A program made the translations under genes and the position numbers. Positions 1 to 6,046 of a stretch of 9,593 nt of DNA are shown here, piece by piece. This stretch comes from an uncultured Gemmatimonadota bacterium (lineage in GTDB: Bacteria; Gemmatimonadota; Gemmatimonadetes; Gemmatimonadales; Gemmatimonadaceae). The stretch is from positions 1 through 9,593 of the forward strand of contig CAMLHT010000136.1 of NCBI GenBank assembly GCA_946479895.1, in the 5' to 3' direction. The notes under the pieces are model-generated. The model was not told where the DNA came from and did no database searches. It worked only from the letters and a program-made list of their open reading frames with translations. Every line of letters starts with the position of its first letter. Position 1 is the first letter of the stretch.

Positions 1-1142
1 TCATGAACACCGCGTCGTGCAAGAGCGCGATCACGTTCATCGACGGCGACAAGGGCATCCTGCGCTACCGCGGCTACCCGATCGAGCAGCTCGCGGAGAA
101 CGCGACGTTCCTCGAGGTGGCGTGGCTGCTGCGCAAGGGCGAGCTGCCGAACCGGAAGGAGTACGACCAGTGGGTGCACGACATCACGTTCCACACGTAC
201 GTGCACGAGAACATCAAGAGCTTCCTCACCGGGTTCCGGTACGACGCGCACCCGATGTCGATGCTCTGCTCGGCCGTCGCCGCGCTGTCGTCGTTCTATC
301 CGGAAGCGAAGAACATCTCCGATCCGGAGTCGCGCGAGATCTCGATCATCCGTCTCCTGGCGAAGGTGCCGACGATCGCCGCGTTCTGCTTCCGGCACGC
401 GAAGGGGATGCCCTTCATTTACCCGGACAACGACCTGGGCTACGTCGAGAACTACCTCTCGATGGTGGCCCGCATGTCGGAGCCCCGGTACGAGGCGAAC
501 CCGATCTTCAAGAAGGCGCTCGAGGTGCTCTTCATCCTCCACGCCGACCATGAGCAGAACTGCTCGACGAGCGCCGTGCGCGCCGTCGGCTCGTCGCACG
601 TCGACCCGTTCTCGGCGATCGCGGCCGGCATCGCCGCGCTCTACGGACCGCTGCATGGCGGCGCGAACGAGCAGGTGCTGCACATGATCAAGGAGATCGA
701 GCACCCGAAGAACGTGCCGGCCTTCATCGACAGCGTGAAGGGCGGCAAGGGCGCCCGACTGATGGGCTTCGGCCACCGCGTCTACAAGAGCTACGACCCG
801 CGCGCGAAGATCGTGAAGAAGCTCGCGGACGACGTGTTCAAGGTCGTCGGCGTCGACAAGGACCTCGAGATCGCGCTCAAGCTCGAGGAGGCGGCGCTCA
901 ACGACGAGTACTTCATCTCGCGGAAGCTCTACCCGAACGTCGATTTCTACACGGGCCTGATCTACCGCTCGATGGCGTTCCCGACGGACTACTTCACGGT
1001 GCTGTTCGCCGTGGCGCGGACCGCGGGCTGGCTGGCGCAGTGGGAGGAGATGCTCAGCGACAAGGAGCAGAAGATCGCCCGGCCCCGGCAGGTGTACGTC
1101 GGCTACGGCGAGCGGCCGTACAAGAGCCAGATCTCGCGGTAG
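1..1142 (+). CDS. gltA: Citrate synthase (type II, GltA-like), 5' end outside window
   Basis: Condenses acetyl-CoA and oxaloacetate to citrate, the entry step of the TCA cycle, in the cytoplasm. 379 codons are visible in frame from base 3. The first in-frame ATG (base 3) is almost certainly internal: the visible protein begins at the family motif TASC-x-S-x-ITFIDGD, which lies about 48 residues into E. coli GltA (427 aa), so the N-terminal domain is cut by the window edge. Counting from base 3, all three catalytic residues are present: His218 in GPLHGGANE, His258 in MGFGHRVYKSYDPRA, and Asp314 in YPNVDFYTG. The region HADHEQN-x-STSAVR (180-193) and the C-terminal IARPRQVYVGY are also typical. 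The length to the stop matches the hexameric/type II family. A strong terminator 26 bases past the stop suggests gltA ends its transcription unit. Family identity is near certain; only the start is missing. Confidence 0.96.
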   Translation, partial: MNTASCKSAITFIDGDKGILRYRGYPIEQLAENATFLEVAWLLRKGELPNRKEYDQWVHDITFHTYVHENIKSFLTGFRYDAHPMSMLCSAVAALSSFYPEAKNISDPESREISIIRLLAKVPTIAAFCFRHAKGMPFIYPDNDLGYVENYLSMVARMSEPRYEANPIFKKALEVLFILHADHEQNCSTSAVRAVGSSHVDPFSAIAAGIAALYGPLHGGANEQVLHMIKEIEHPKNVPAFIDSVKGGKGARLMGFGHRVYKSYDPRAKIVKKLADDVFKVVGVDKDLEIALKLEEAALNDEYFISRKLYPNVDFYTGLIYRSMAFPTDYFTVLFAVARTAGWLAQWEEMLSDKEQKIARPRQVYVGYGERPYKSQISR

Positions 1143-1168
1143 GGCGCTCGACTTCAGCGAGGGAAAGG

Positions 1169-1198
1169 GGTCCGCCGGGAAGCCGGCGGACCTTTTCC
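1169..1198 (+). terminator. Rho-independent terminator after gltA
   Basis: A perfect 10-bp GC-rich stem (1169-1178 GGTCCGCCGG with 1183-1192 CCGGCGGACC) closes a 4-base GAAG loop and is followed by TTTT, then C and more T within a few bases. It lies 26 nt after the citrate synthase stop and 34 nt before the yggT-like start, so it should separate the two transcription units. Confidence 0.85.
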
Positions 1199-1225
1199 GT
1201 TTCCGGCTGCGTATTCTTCCTCGCA

Positions 1226-1801
1226 ATGGCCGAGACCTTCCAGGGCATCAATGACATCGTCGTGCGGGTCCTCCTCGGGCTGGCACTGCTGACCGGGGCG
1301 ATCTGCCTCGTGGACTGGGCGATCCGCATGCGGCGCATCAGCCCCTTCAGGCCCGTCGCCCGATTCTTCCGCCGATGGATCGATCCGATGATGAAGCCGC
1401 TAGAGACGGTCATCGTCCGGCGGGGTGGCCAGCCGCAGTCGGCGCCGTTCTTCGCCTTCATGACCGTGATCATCGGCGGGATCGTGATCATCCAGCTGAT
1501 GGCGGTGCTGTTCGGCCTGGCGATGCAGGTCCGGGTCGGCGTGACGAGCCCGACGCGATTCGTGCAGATGCTGCTGTCGTGGGCGCTCAAGCTCGTGACG
1601 TTCGCGCTCATCGTCCGCGTGATCTCGACCTGGCTCCCCGTCTCGCCGTACTCGAAGTGGATCCGGTGGTCGTATGTCGCGACCGAGTGGCTGCTCGCTC
1701 CGCTCCGGCGGTTCATCCCGCCCTTCGGGTCGATCGACATCACGCCGATCGCCGCGTACTTCCTGCTGATCGTCGCCGGGCGGATTCTCGGGCTTCGCTG
1801 A
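1226..1801 (+). CDS. YggT family integral membrane protein
   Basis: 191-residue membrane protein of the YggT family, whose members are linked to cation/osmotic tolerance or envelope function but lack a firm biochemical role. Four hydrophobic helices are visible (about 8-30, 74-98, 118-136, 170-188). The second half has the family signature: ALIVRVISTWLP, then APLRRFIPPFGSIDITPIAAYFLL. The halves look like an internal duplication: SPFRPVARFFRRWIDPMMKPLETVI (39-63) parallels SPYSKWIRWSYVATEWLLAPLRRFI (140-164). I chose ATG 1226. The frame is open upstream into the gltA 3' end, but only this start follows the terminator and gives a normal YggT length. No good SD is seen. A -10-like TATTCT (1212-1217) lies 8 nt before the ATG, so a leaderless message is possible. 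YggT is usually next to YggU/DUF167; here the DUF167 gene is about 1.9 kb downstream. Confidence 0.88.
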   Translation: MAETFQGINDIVVRVLLGLALLTGAICLVDWAIRMRRISPFRPVARFFRRWIDPMMKPLETVIVRRGGQPQSAPFFAFMTVIIGGIVIIQLMAVLFGLAMQVRVGVTSPTRFVQMLLSWALKLVTFALIVRVISTWLPVSPYSKWIRWSYVATEWLLAPLRRFIPPFGSIDITPIAAYFLLIVAGRILGLR

Positions 1802-1898
1802 CTCGACCCCCGCGCCGTTCGCTGCCAATGCCCCGGCGTGCCCACGGGCGCGACTGGCCACAAGCGGACGCTGAACTTCACGGTGGGTCTCCGGTGAG

Positions 1899-1916
1899 CA
1901 AGGTCGGGTTACCTTG
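1899..1916. promoter_or_regulatory. Small dyad in the yggT-decarboxylase gap
   Basis: The 171-nt gap 1802-1972 holds no gene I can support. Its only structure is a 6-bp inverted repeat CAAGGT/ACCTTG with a 6-base loop (CGGGTT). It has no T-run, so it is not an intrinsic terminator. It could be an operator or chance. No convincing -35/-10 pair was found in the gap. Confidence 0.2.
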
Positions 1917-1972
1917 ATCCCGCGCGGCAACGGCCGCCAATCGTCATTCCATGCAGGACGCGCAGGGATACC

Positions 1973-3340
1973 GTGAACACCACCAGCACCACCGGCCTGA
2001 AGCAGCTGCTCGCCGAGACCCTCGAGCGCTCGAATCAGTATCTCGACAGTCTCCCCACCCGTCCGGTCGCGCCCCGCCCCGCTGGCGTCGCCGCGCTTTC
2101 AGCGCTCGACGTCCCCCTCCAGAAGGAGCCGATCGACGCCGCGGCCGTCATTCGTGAGCTGGACGAAGTCGTCACCCCGGCGACCATGGCGATGGCCGGC
2201 CCGCGCTTCTTCGGCTTCGTCATCGGCGGGACGCTGCCGGTCGCGCTGGCGGCGCACTGGCTTTCCAGCGCGTGGGACCAGAACACTGGGCTCTACAACT
2301 CGACGCCGGGCACCTCGCACCTGGAGCAAGTGGCGCTGCGGTGGCTGCTCGACCTCCTCGACCTGCCGCGCGAGAGCGCGGGCGCCTTCGTCACCGGGAC
2401 GACGGTCGCGCACATCACCGCGCTCGCCGCGGCGCGGCACGCCGTCCTCGCGAAAGCGGGATGGGACGTCGAGGCCAACGGGCTGTTCGGCGCTCCGGAA
2501 GTCACCGTCATCACCGGCGCCGAAGCGCACCCGACGCTCTTCAAGGCGCTGGGCGTCATCGGGTTCGGCCGGAAGCGCGTGATCAGGGTGCCCGTGGACG
2601 AGCAGGGTCGCATGCGCGCCGACGCGATGCCGAAGATCTCGGGCCCGACGATCGTCTGCGTGCAGGTGGGCAACGTCAACTCCGGCGCGTGCGACGACGT
2701 CGCAACCATCGGCAAGGCGGCGCGCGCGGCCGGTGCCTGGGTTCACGTGGACGGCGCCTTCGGCCTCTGGGCCCGCGTCGCTCCGAGCCGCGCGCACCTC
2801 GTCCAGGGGATCGAGCATGCGGATTCCTGGGCGACCGATGCCCACAAATGGCTCAACGTCCCCTACGACTCCGGTGTCGCCTTCGTCCGCGACGGCAACG
2901 CGCTCCGGAAGTCGATGGCCGTGAGCGCCGAGTATCTGCCGACGGAGACCGCGAACCGGAACCCGAGTGATTACACCCCCGAGCTTTCCCGCCGGGGACG
3001 CGGGGTGGACATCTGGGCGGCGCTGCGGTCGCTCGGACGCGACGGCGTCAGCGCCATGATCGAGGCCAACTGCCGGCAGGCCCGCCGATTCGGCGAGGGG
3101 CTCTCCAAGGCGGGCTTCACGGTCCTCAACGACGTCGTCCTCAATCAGGTCGTCGTGCAGTTCGGCGATGCCGACCGCACGCGCCAGGTCATTCGCGCGA
3201 TCCAGGAGGACGGGACGATGTGGGCCGGCGAGACCGTCTGGCAGGGCCGGGTCGCCATGCGCATCAGCGTCTCGTGCTGGGCGACGACCGACGCCGACGT
3301 CGAGAAGTCGCTCGCCGCCATCATCCGGCTCGCGTCCTAG
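1973..3340 (+). CDS. PLP-dependent group II (aromatic/glutamate-type) decarboxylase family enzyme
   Basis: 455-residue fold-type I PLP enzyme of the group II decarboxylase family, which removes CO2 from an L-amino acid (aromatic amino acid, glutamate, diaminobutyrate or related). Visible motifs are: GTSHLEQVALRWLLDLLDLP (113-132), the small-domain/active-site region; a phosphate-binding VTGTTVAH (140-147); His186 in AEAHPTLFKA, the usual ring-stacking His; Asp260 in WVHVDGAFG, which contacts the pyridine N; and Lys292 in TDAHKWLNVPYD, the Schiff-base lysine. This lysine motif is typical of the tyrosine/aromatic decarboxylase branch. The start is GTG 1973, preceded by AGGGA (1964-1968); the protein then begins at a normal N terminus. 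Its length is normal. Substrate cannot be read from the sequence, and no transporter or antiporter is nearby to hint at acid resistance or amine export. Its stop shares bases with the stop of the convergent rhodanese gene. Confidence 0.88.
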   Translation: MNTTSTTGLKQLLAETLERSNQYLDSLPTRPVAPRPAGVAALSALDVPLQKEPIDAAAVIRELDEVVTPATMAMAGPRFFGFVIGGTLPVALAAHWLSSAWDQNTGLYNSTPGTSHLEQVALRWLLDLLDLPRESAGAFVTGTTVAHITALAAARHAVLAKAGWDVEANGLFGAPEVTVITGAEAHPTLFKALGVIGFGRKRVIRVPVDEQGRMRADAMPKISGPTIVCVQVGNVNSGACDDVATIGKAARAAGAWVHVDGAFGLWARVAPSRAHLVQGIEHADSWATDAHKWLNVPYDSGVAFVRDGNALRKSMAVSAEYLPTETANRNPSDYTPELSRRGRGVDIWAALRSLGRDGVSAMIEANCRQARRFGEGLSKAGFTVLNDVVLNQVVVQFGDADRTRQVIRAIQEDGTMWAGETVWQGRVAMRISVSCWATTDADVEKSLAAIIRLAS

Positions 3341-3618
3341 GGAGTGAACTCCGCCCGGGCCTGCGCCATCCCTCCGCCGTCGATCACCCGCCGGTACCCG
3401 AGTGACTTGAGCGTGGCCGCGGCGGTCGCGGACCTTGCCCCGCTGGCGCAGTAGACGAGTATACGGCTGTCCGGCCTGATCTCCGCCCGAGCCGGGACCG
3501 CATCGGCGATCCTGTGCACCGGGATGCACTCGGCGCCGCCGAGGTGGCCCAGCCAGTATTCGATATGGGAGCGGACGTCGATGACGAAATCGACCGGCTT
3601 GTTCTGGAACGAGGGCAT
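3337..3618 (-). CDS. Small rhodanese-domain protein (sulfurtransferase-like)
   Basis: A 93-residue single-domain rhodanese, likely cytoplasmic, carrying sulfane sulfur as a cysteine persulfide. Motifs: VDFVIDVRSHIEYWLGHLGGAECIPV (8-33, the conserved DVR...E-x-x-x-GH...G-x-IPV pattern), ILVYC-A-S-GARSATAA with the catalytic Cys in the CASGARS loop, and LKSLGYRRVIDGGG near the C terminus. Start: ATG at 3618, where rhodanese homology begins. The frame continues upstream to a TTG at 3717, but that extension resembles nothing and overlaps the start of the divergent yggU-like gene. No clear SD precedes the ATG, so the start is the weakest part of the call. No sulfur-pathway partner is adjacent. It faces the decarboxylase with no terminator between them and is divergent from the DUF167 gene with a 98-nt shared upstream region. 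Confidence 0.85.
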   Translation of the reverse strand: MPSFQNKPVDFVIDVRSHIEYWLGHLGGAECIPVHRIADAVPARAEIRPDSRILVYCASGARSATAAATLKSLGYRRVIDGGGMAQARAEFTP

Positions 3619-3647
3619 GACGCGAAACGGATCGGGGTACGGGTTAC

Positions 3648-3678
3648 GTGAATGCTCGCTGCCGGCGGCGGTGAATGC
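3648..3678. repeat. Direct repeat GTGAATGC x2 in a divergent promoter region
   Basis: The octamer GTGAATGC occurs at 3648-3655 and 3671-3678, period 23, in the 98-nt region between the divergent rhodanese and DUF167 starts. Position and spacing would suit a pair of regulator half-sites on nearly the same face of the helix. No partner regulator is identified and chance is possible. Confidence 0.3.
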
Positions 3679-3716
3679 ATCGGGGACACACCGGGAAACC
3701 GTCGGGCAGGTTACCA

Positions 3717-4010
3717 ATGCGCATCGAAGCGAGTGACGGCGGTGTCCGGTTCGCGGTGCACGTGCAGCCGCGCGCCTCGCGGACGGAGATCGCCGGCGCG
3801 CACGGCGACGCGGTGAAGATCCGGCTCCAGGCGCCGCCGGTCGACGACGCCGCGAACGGAATGCTCGTCGATTTTCTCAGCGAGCGCTTCGCTGTCGCCC
3901 GGCGCAACGTTAGAATAGTGTCGGGCGCGCACTCACGCGCCAAGGTCGTCGAGGTCGATGGACTCTCCGTCGACGACGCGCGGCGGATTCTGACGTTGCA
4001 GGACAAATGA
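3717..4010 (+). CDS. DUF167 / YggU family protein
   Basis: 97-residue small alpha/beta protein of the DUF167 (YggU) family, function unknown. The family pattern is clear: VRFAVHVQPRASRTEIAGAHGDAVKIRLQAPPVDDAANGMLVDFLSERFAV, then VRIVSGAHSRAKVVEVDGL, corresponding to the usual V-x-P-x-A-S-K/R-x-x-I...L-K-I-x-L-x-A-P-P-V-x-G-x-A-N and G-x-x-S-R-x-K-x-V. Start ATG 3717 has CAGG at 3707-3710 with a 6-nt gap; an in-frame ATG at 3675 would add 14 residues outside the family homology. Its last bases overlap the next start (ATGA at 4007-4010), so translation is probably coupled. YggU commonly sits right after YggT; here a decarboxylase and an inverted rhodanese lie between. Confidence 0.88.
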   Translation: MRIEASDGGVRFAVHVQPRASRTEIAGAHGDAVKIRLQAPPVDDAANGMLVDFLSERFAVARRNVRIVSGAHSRAKVVEVDGLSVDDARRILTLQDK

Positions 4011-4432
4011 CTGACCAGACAGACATGTCTTCCATTCTTCTCGTCGGCACCGACCTCTCCCTCCTCGAGGGCCTCGCGCAGTCCCTCTCGGCGCAGGGAC
4101 ACGCGACGCGGGTCGCGGGGAGCTTCGGCGAGGCGCGCGAGCTCGCGACGACGAAGAAGCCGCTGATCACGGTGATCGAGCGGCAGATGGCGACGGAGTC
4201 GGCGCGCGAGGTGCTCGGCCTGACCCAGGGCTCCGGCGGCGCGCTGGTGCTGTACCGCCCGACCCCGGCGAAGCCCGGCGCGTTGCCCCACGTGCTTCAG
4301 CGGCACGTGCTGGCGGACCTCGCGCTGCCGCTCGAGCGTCACCGGCTGGCCACCCTTGTCCAGCACGTGACCGACCGCGCGACCGCGGTCGGGCGCGGGC
4401 GGGTGAGCGGGGAAACCGAGCTGTCCCGGTGA
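4007..4432 (+). CDS. Degenerate response-regulator receiver-like protein (pseudo-receiver)
   Basis: 141 residues, probably a stand-alone receiver (CheY-like) fold. SSILLVGTDLSLLEGLAQSLSAQGHATRVAGSFGEARELATTKKPLITVIERQ reads as beta1-alpha1-beta2-alpha2-beta3 of a receiver, GGALVLYRP as beta4, and VLADLALPLERHRLATLVQHV as beta5-alpha5. The phosphorylation chemistry looks lost: the acidic pair after beta1 is reduced to GTD (14-16), the expected phospho-acceptor Asp after beta3 aligns with Glu58, and the Lys-Pro before alpha5 is Leu107-Pro108. A Glu at that site can mimic a permanently phosphorylated state. There is no output domain; a charged tail follows residue 125. The gene overlaps its upstream neighbour by ATGA and its downstream one by GTGA, so all three are likely one translationally coupled operon. 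The fold assignment is by pattern only, and a histidine kinase partner is absent here. Confidence 0.6.
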   Translation: MTDQTDMSSILLVGTDLSLLEGLAQSLSAQGHATRVAGSFGEARELATTKKPLITVIERQMATESAREVLGLTQGSGGALVLYRPTPAKPGALPHVLQRHVLADLALPLERHRLATLVQHVTDRATAVGRGRVSGETELSR

Positions 4433-4749
4433 GCGGAGAAGCGATCTCGAAGCTTTTTCGCAACGACAAGTTCCTCCGGATCGCGCGCCCGACGGCGACG
4501 ATCCTCGGCCTCGCCGCCGGCATCTGGCACGGCTCGCACGCGTGGTCGGCGTGGCGGCAGTCGGAGCAGTGGAAGGCCGCGGACCCCGCGCTGTCCGACT
4601 TCTTCTGGTCGGCCTTTCAGACGGAGCTGGGCGTCACCCTCGCCGCGATCTTCGCGGCGTACTTCGCCCGCATCGTCTTCGACGTCAGGAGACTACGGCG
4701 AAATGACAGCGTGGCCGTTCCGAGCGATCGCACTCTTCCCGTACCGTGA
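4429..4749 (+). CDS. Two-helix membrane protein of unknown function
   Basis: 106-residue protein I do not recognise. It has two likely transmembrane helices (about 20-40, ATILGLAAGIWHGSHAW; and about 58-84, FWSAFQTELGVTLAAIFAAYFARIVF) with a short charged loop between them, a basic N-terminal segment before helix 1 (RNDKFLRIAR) and an Arg-rich stretch after helix 2 (DVRRLRR), suggesting both ends are cytoplasmic. The GTG start at 4429 shares bases with the stop of the pseudo-receiver gene (GTGA 4429-4432), the main evidence that the reading frame is used. The last 21 codons overlap, on the opposite strand, the 3' end of the Cys-rich regulator. A role with the pseudo-receiver at the membrane is inference from coupling only. 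Confidence 0.62.
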   Translation: MSGEAISKLFRNDKFLRIARPTATILGLAAGIWHGSHAWSAWRQSEQWKAADPALSDFFWSAFQTELGVTLAAIFAAYFARIVFDVRRLRRNDSVAVPSDRTLPVP

Positions 4750-5317
4750 CGCCCATGACGTCGCGGAGCATCGTCTGAACGGCCAGGCAGACTTCCGCGC
4801 GCTCGTTCACCGCGACTGAAAGCGGGCAGCTGCAGCCGGTGATGCGGAGGTGTCCGCCCTGCCCGCGTTCCACCGTCGTCACGCCGCCGAGCGCATTGAG
4901 CAGCTGAGACGCGCGTTCGGCCCGCGCCGCGAGGTCTCCCGAGGGCGCCGGGGACGACTCGGCAAGCCGATGCCCGACGTCGCGCATGACCGCCCGCAGC
5001 TCCGTCTGGCCCAGCTTGTGGCCGACCGCGGCGAGGAGCGAGGTGAGAAACGGGATGTAGGCCTCCGAGAAGGAGGGCTCGGCGGCCGGGGCGATCTCGT
5101 ACTCGGTCGCGGGCTTGCCCACCCCGCCTCCGCGACGGACGCCCTTCGCCTGGACGATCCCGTCGCGCTCGAGGGTCCCGAGATGCAGGCGGACGGCGTT
5201 GTCCGTCAGCTCGAGGTCGCCGGCCAGCTCCTCGACCGTGCGCGGCCCGCGCCGCAGGAGCGAGACGATCCGCCCGCGGGTGGATTCGAAGAAGCGGTTG
5301 TCGATGCGTCCGGCCAT
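4685..5317 (-). CDS. Winged-helix regulator with C-terminal cysteine cluster (COG2345/SufR-like)
   Basis: 210-residue DNA-binding regulator. Residues about 10-75 form a winged helix: RGRIVSLLRRGPRTVEELAGDLELTDNAVRLHLGTLERDGIV (helix-turn-helix), then a basic wing with GVGKPATEYEI, the G-K/R-P-x-x-x-Y pattern typical of this ArsR-related group. The C-terminal half ends with Cys162, Cys164, Cys177, Cys196 and Cys204 (G-C-S-C-P-L...EVC...EEC...RC-H-F). The C164-x12-C177 spacing and the final C-x-F recall the Fe-S-sensing SufR family; the last spacings may differ, so an Fe-S or other metal/redox ligand is inference. The start is decided by a perfect AGGAGG (5324-5329) six bases before ATG 5317; a longer frame reaching 5431 has no support. 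Its 3' end overlaps the convergent membrane-protein gene by 65 bp. It is divergent from the DUF4142 gene, a possible target besides itself. Confidence 0.85.
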   Translation of the reverse strand: MAGRIDNRFFESTRGRIVSLLRRGPRTVEELAGDLELTDNAVRLHLGTLERDGIVQAKGVRRGGGVGKPATEYEIAPAAEPSFSEAYIPFLTSLLAAVGHKLGQTELRAVMRDVGHRLAESSPAPSGDLAARAERASQLLNALGGVTTVERGQGGHLRITGCSCPLSVAVNERAEVCLAVQTMLRDVMGVTVREECDRSERPRCHFAVVS

Positions 5318-5335
5318 GGGGTTCCTCCTGGACTG

Positions 5336-5364
5336 AGGATAGCAGGAACTGCCCGATCTGGCAA
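5336..5364 (-). promoter_or_regulatory. Sigma-70-like promoter of the Cys-rich regulator
   Basis: On the minus strand, TTGCCA (5359-5364) and TATCCT (5336-5341) are separated by exactly 17 bases: five of six -35 and four of six -10 consensus matches. The predicted transcript start falls near 5329-5331, right at the SD, giving a very short leader of about a dozen bases. That proximity is the main reason for doubt. Confidence 0.5.
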
Positions 5365-5373
5365 TTAGTCCAG
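5358..5373. promoter_or_regulatory. Candidate operator CTGG-N8-CCAG over the regulator's -35 box
   Basis: A small inverted repeat, CTGG (5358-5361) and CCAG (5370-5373), overlaps the -35 box of the regulator promoter. This is where an autorepressor of the SufR/ArsR type would be expected to bind. The arms are only 4 bp, so the call rests mostly on position. Confidence 0.3.
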
Positions 5374-5408
5374 TAAAAACTTGACAAATAGGAGAATCTG
5401 GGTTTCCG

Positions 5409-5419
5409 TGCGTCACGCA
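5409..5419. promoter_or_regulatory. 11-base palindrome upstream of the DUF4142 gene
   Basis: TGCGTCACGCA is a perfect odd palindrome (5-bp arms, central C), 30 nt before the DUF4142 start. A consensus TTGACA (5381-5386) lies upstream on the plus strand, but no acceptable -10 follows at 16-18 bases, so I call only a possible binding site. Confidence 0.25.
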
Positions 5420-5449
5420 GTCGGACATCACCCCAACCCATCATTCCCA

Positions 5450-5983
5450 ATGCGTACCTCGATTCGCGCCGGACTCGTCGCCACCGCCCTCGTCGTTTCC
5501 GCCGCCGCCAGCGCATCCGCGCAGGCGAAGCCCGCCGCCCTCGACGATGCCACCATCGTCGCCATCTTCGATGCCGCCAACACGTGGGACATGGAGACCG
5601 GCGCGCTCGCCGTGAAGAAGGGCTCGACCCAGGCGGTGCGGGACTTCGGCAAGCAGCTCACCGGCGACCATACCACGGTGCGCCAGCAGGGCCGCGACCT
5701 GGCCGCCCATCTCCACGTGACCCCGACGCCGCCGAAGGATTTCGCGATGGCGGCCGACCACCAGGCGGCGGTGAAGAAGCTTTCCGGCCTCGACGGCAAG
5801 GCGTTCGACCGGGCGTTCCTGGAGCACGAGGTCGCGTTTCACAAGGCGGTGCTCGACGCCGTCACGACGACGCTGCTTCCGGCGCTGAAGAACGAGGACG
5901 TGCGAAAGCTGGTGACGACCGTCGCTCCGGCGTTCAACGCGCACATGGTGGCCGCGCAGAACCTGCTGGACAGGATGAAGTAG
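5450..5983 (+). CDS. Exported DUF4142 domain protein
   Basis: 177-residue protein with a clear Sec signal peptide: MRTSIRAG, a hydrophobic core to about residue 20, and an Ala-rich ASASA|QA cleavage site near residue 24. The mature part is a DUF4142 domain (about 32-170), an all-helical, ferritin-like bundle of unknown function found in periplasmic or outer-membrane-associated proteins. Characteristic stretches are AANTWDMETGALAVKKGSTQAVRDFGKQLTGDHTTVRQQ, with the conserved DH at 73-74, and FLEHEVAFHKAVLDA with His131, and FNAHMVAAQNLLD with His165. The last two His-containing helices are the usual conserved positions. I chose ATG 5450 because the signal peptide begins there; no SD precedes it. 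The frame is open upstream to a TTG at 5381 but that extension has no support. It is divergent from the Cys-rich regulator. The molecular role is unknown. Confidence 0.85.
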   Translation: MRTSIRAGLVATALVVSAAASASAQAKPAALDDATIVAIFDAANTWDMETGALAVKKGSTQAVRDFGKQLTGDHTTVRQQGRDLAAHLHVTPTPPKDFAMAADHQAAVKKLSGLDGKAFDRAFLEHEVAFHKAVLDAVTTTLLPALKNEDVRKLVTTVAPAFNAHMVAAQNLLDRMK

Positions 5984-6001
5984 GGTCGGCCGTGGCGGGC
6001 T

Positions 6002-6046
6002 CGCGCGATCGGTGGTACGGTTCGGGATGCAGCCACCGATCGCGCG
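6002..6046. repeat. 14-bp perfect inverted repeat between DUF4142 and hydrolase genes
   Basis: CGCGCGATCGGTGG (6002-6015) is exactly repeated in inverse at 6033-6046, with a 17-base loop. It is followed by a second 5-bp hairpin CGTCC-TCCT-GGACG (6047-6060). Neither has a T-run, so neither is a standard intrinsic terminator. They fill most of the 84-nt gap between the two genes and could fold in RNA, or act as a DNA operator. Confidence 0.65.

Noticed and set aside
1054..1930. Minus-strand frames antisense to the yggT-like gene
   Set aside because: Low-complexity composition with no motif, opposite a well-formed membrane protein.
2099..3529. 476-codon minus-strand frame
   Set aside because: Antisense to the PLP decarboxylase, Arg/Gly/Asp-rich, no recognisable motif; the plus-strand gene carries complete active-site motifs.
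4289..4309. 7-bp inverted repeat CACGTGC/GCACGTG
   Set aside because: Lies inside the pseudo-receiver coding region and comes from the repeated residues HVL-Q-R-HVL; no sign of a separate function.
4850..5368. 172-codon plus-strand frame
   Set aside because: Antisense to the winged-helix regulator, which has an ideal SD and a recognisable domain.
5381..5386. Perfect TTGACA on the plus strand as a promoter for the DUF4142 gene
   Set aside because: No acceptable -10 hexamer lies 15-19 bases downstream, so I do not call a promoter from the -35 alone.
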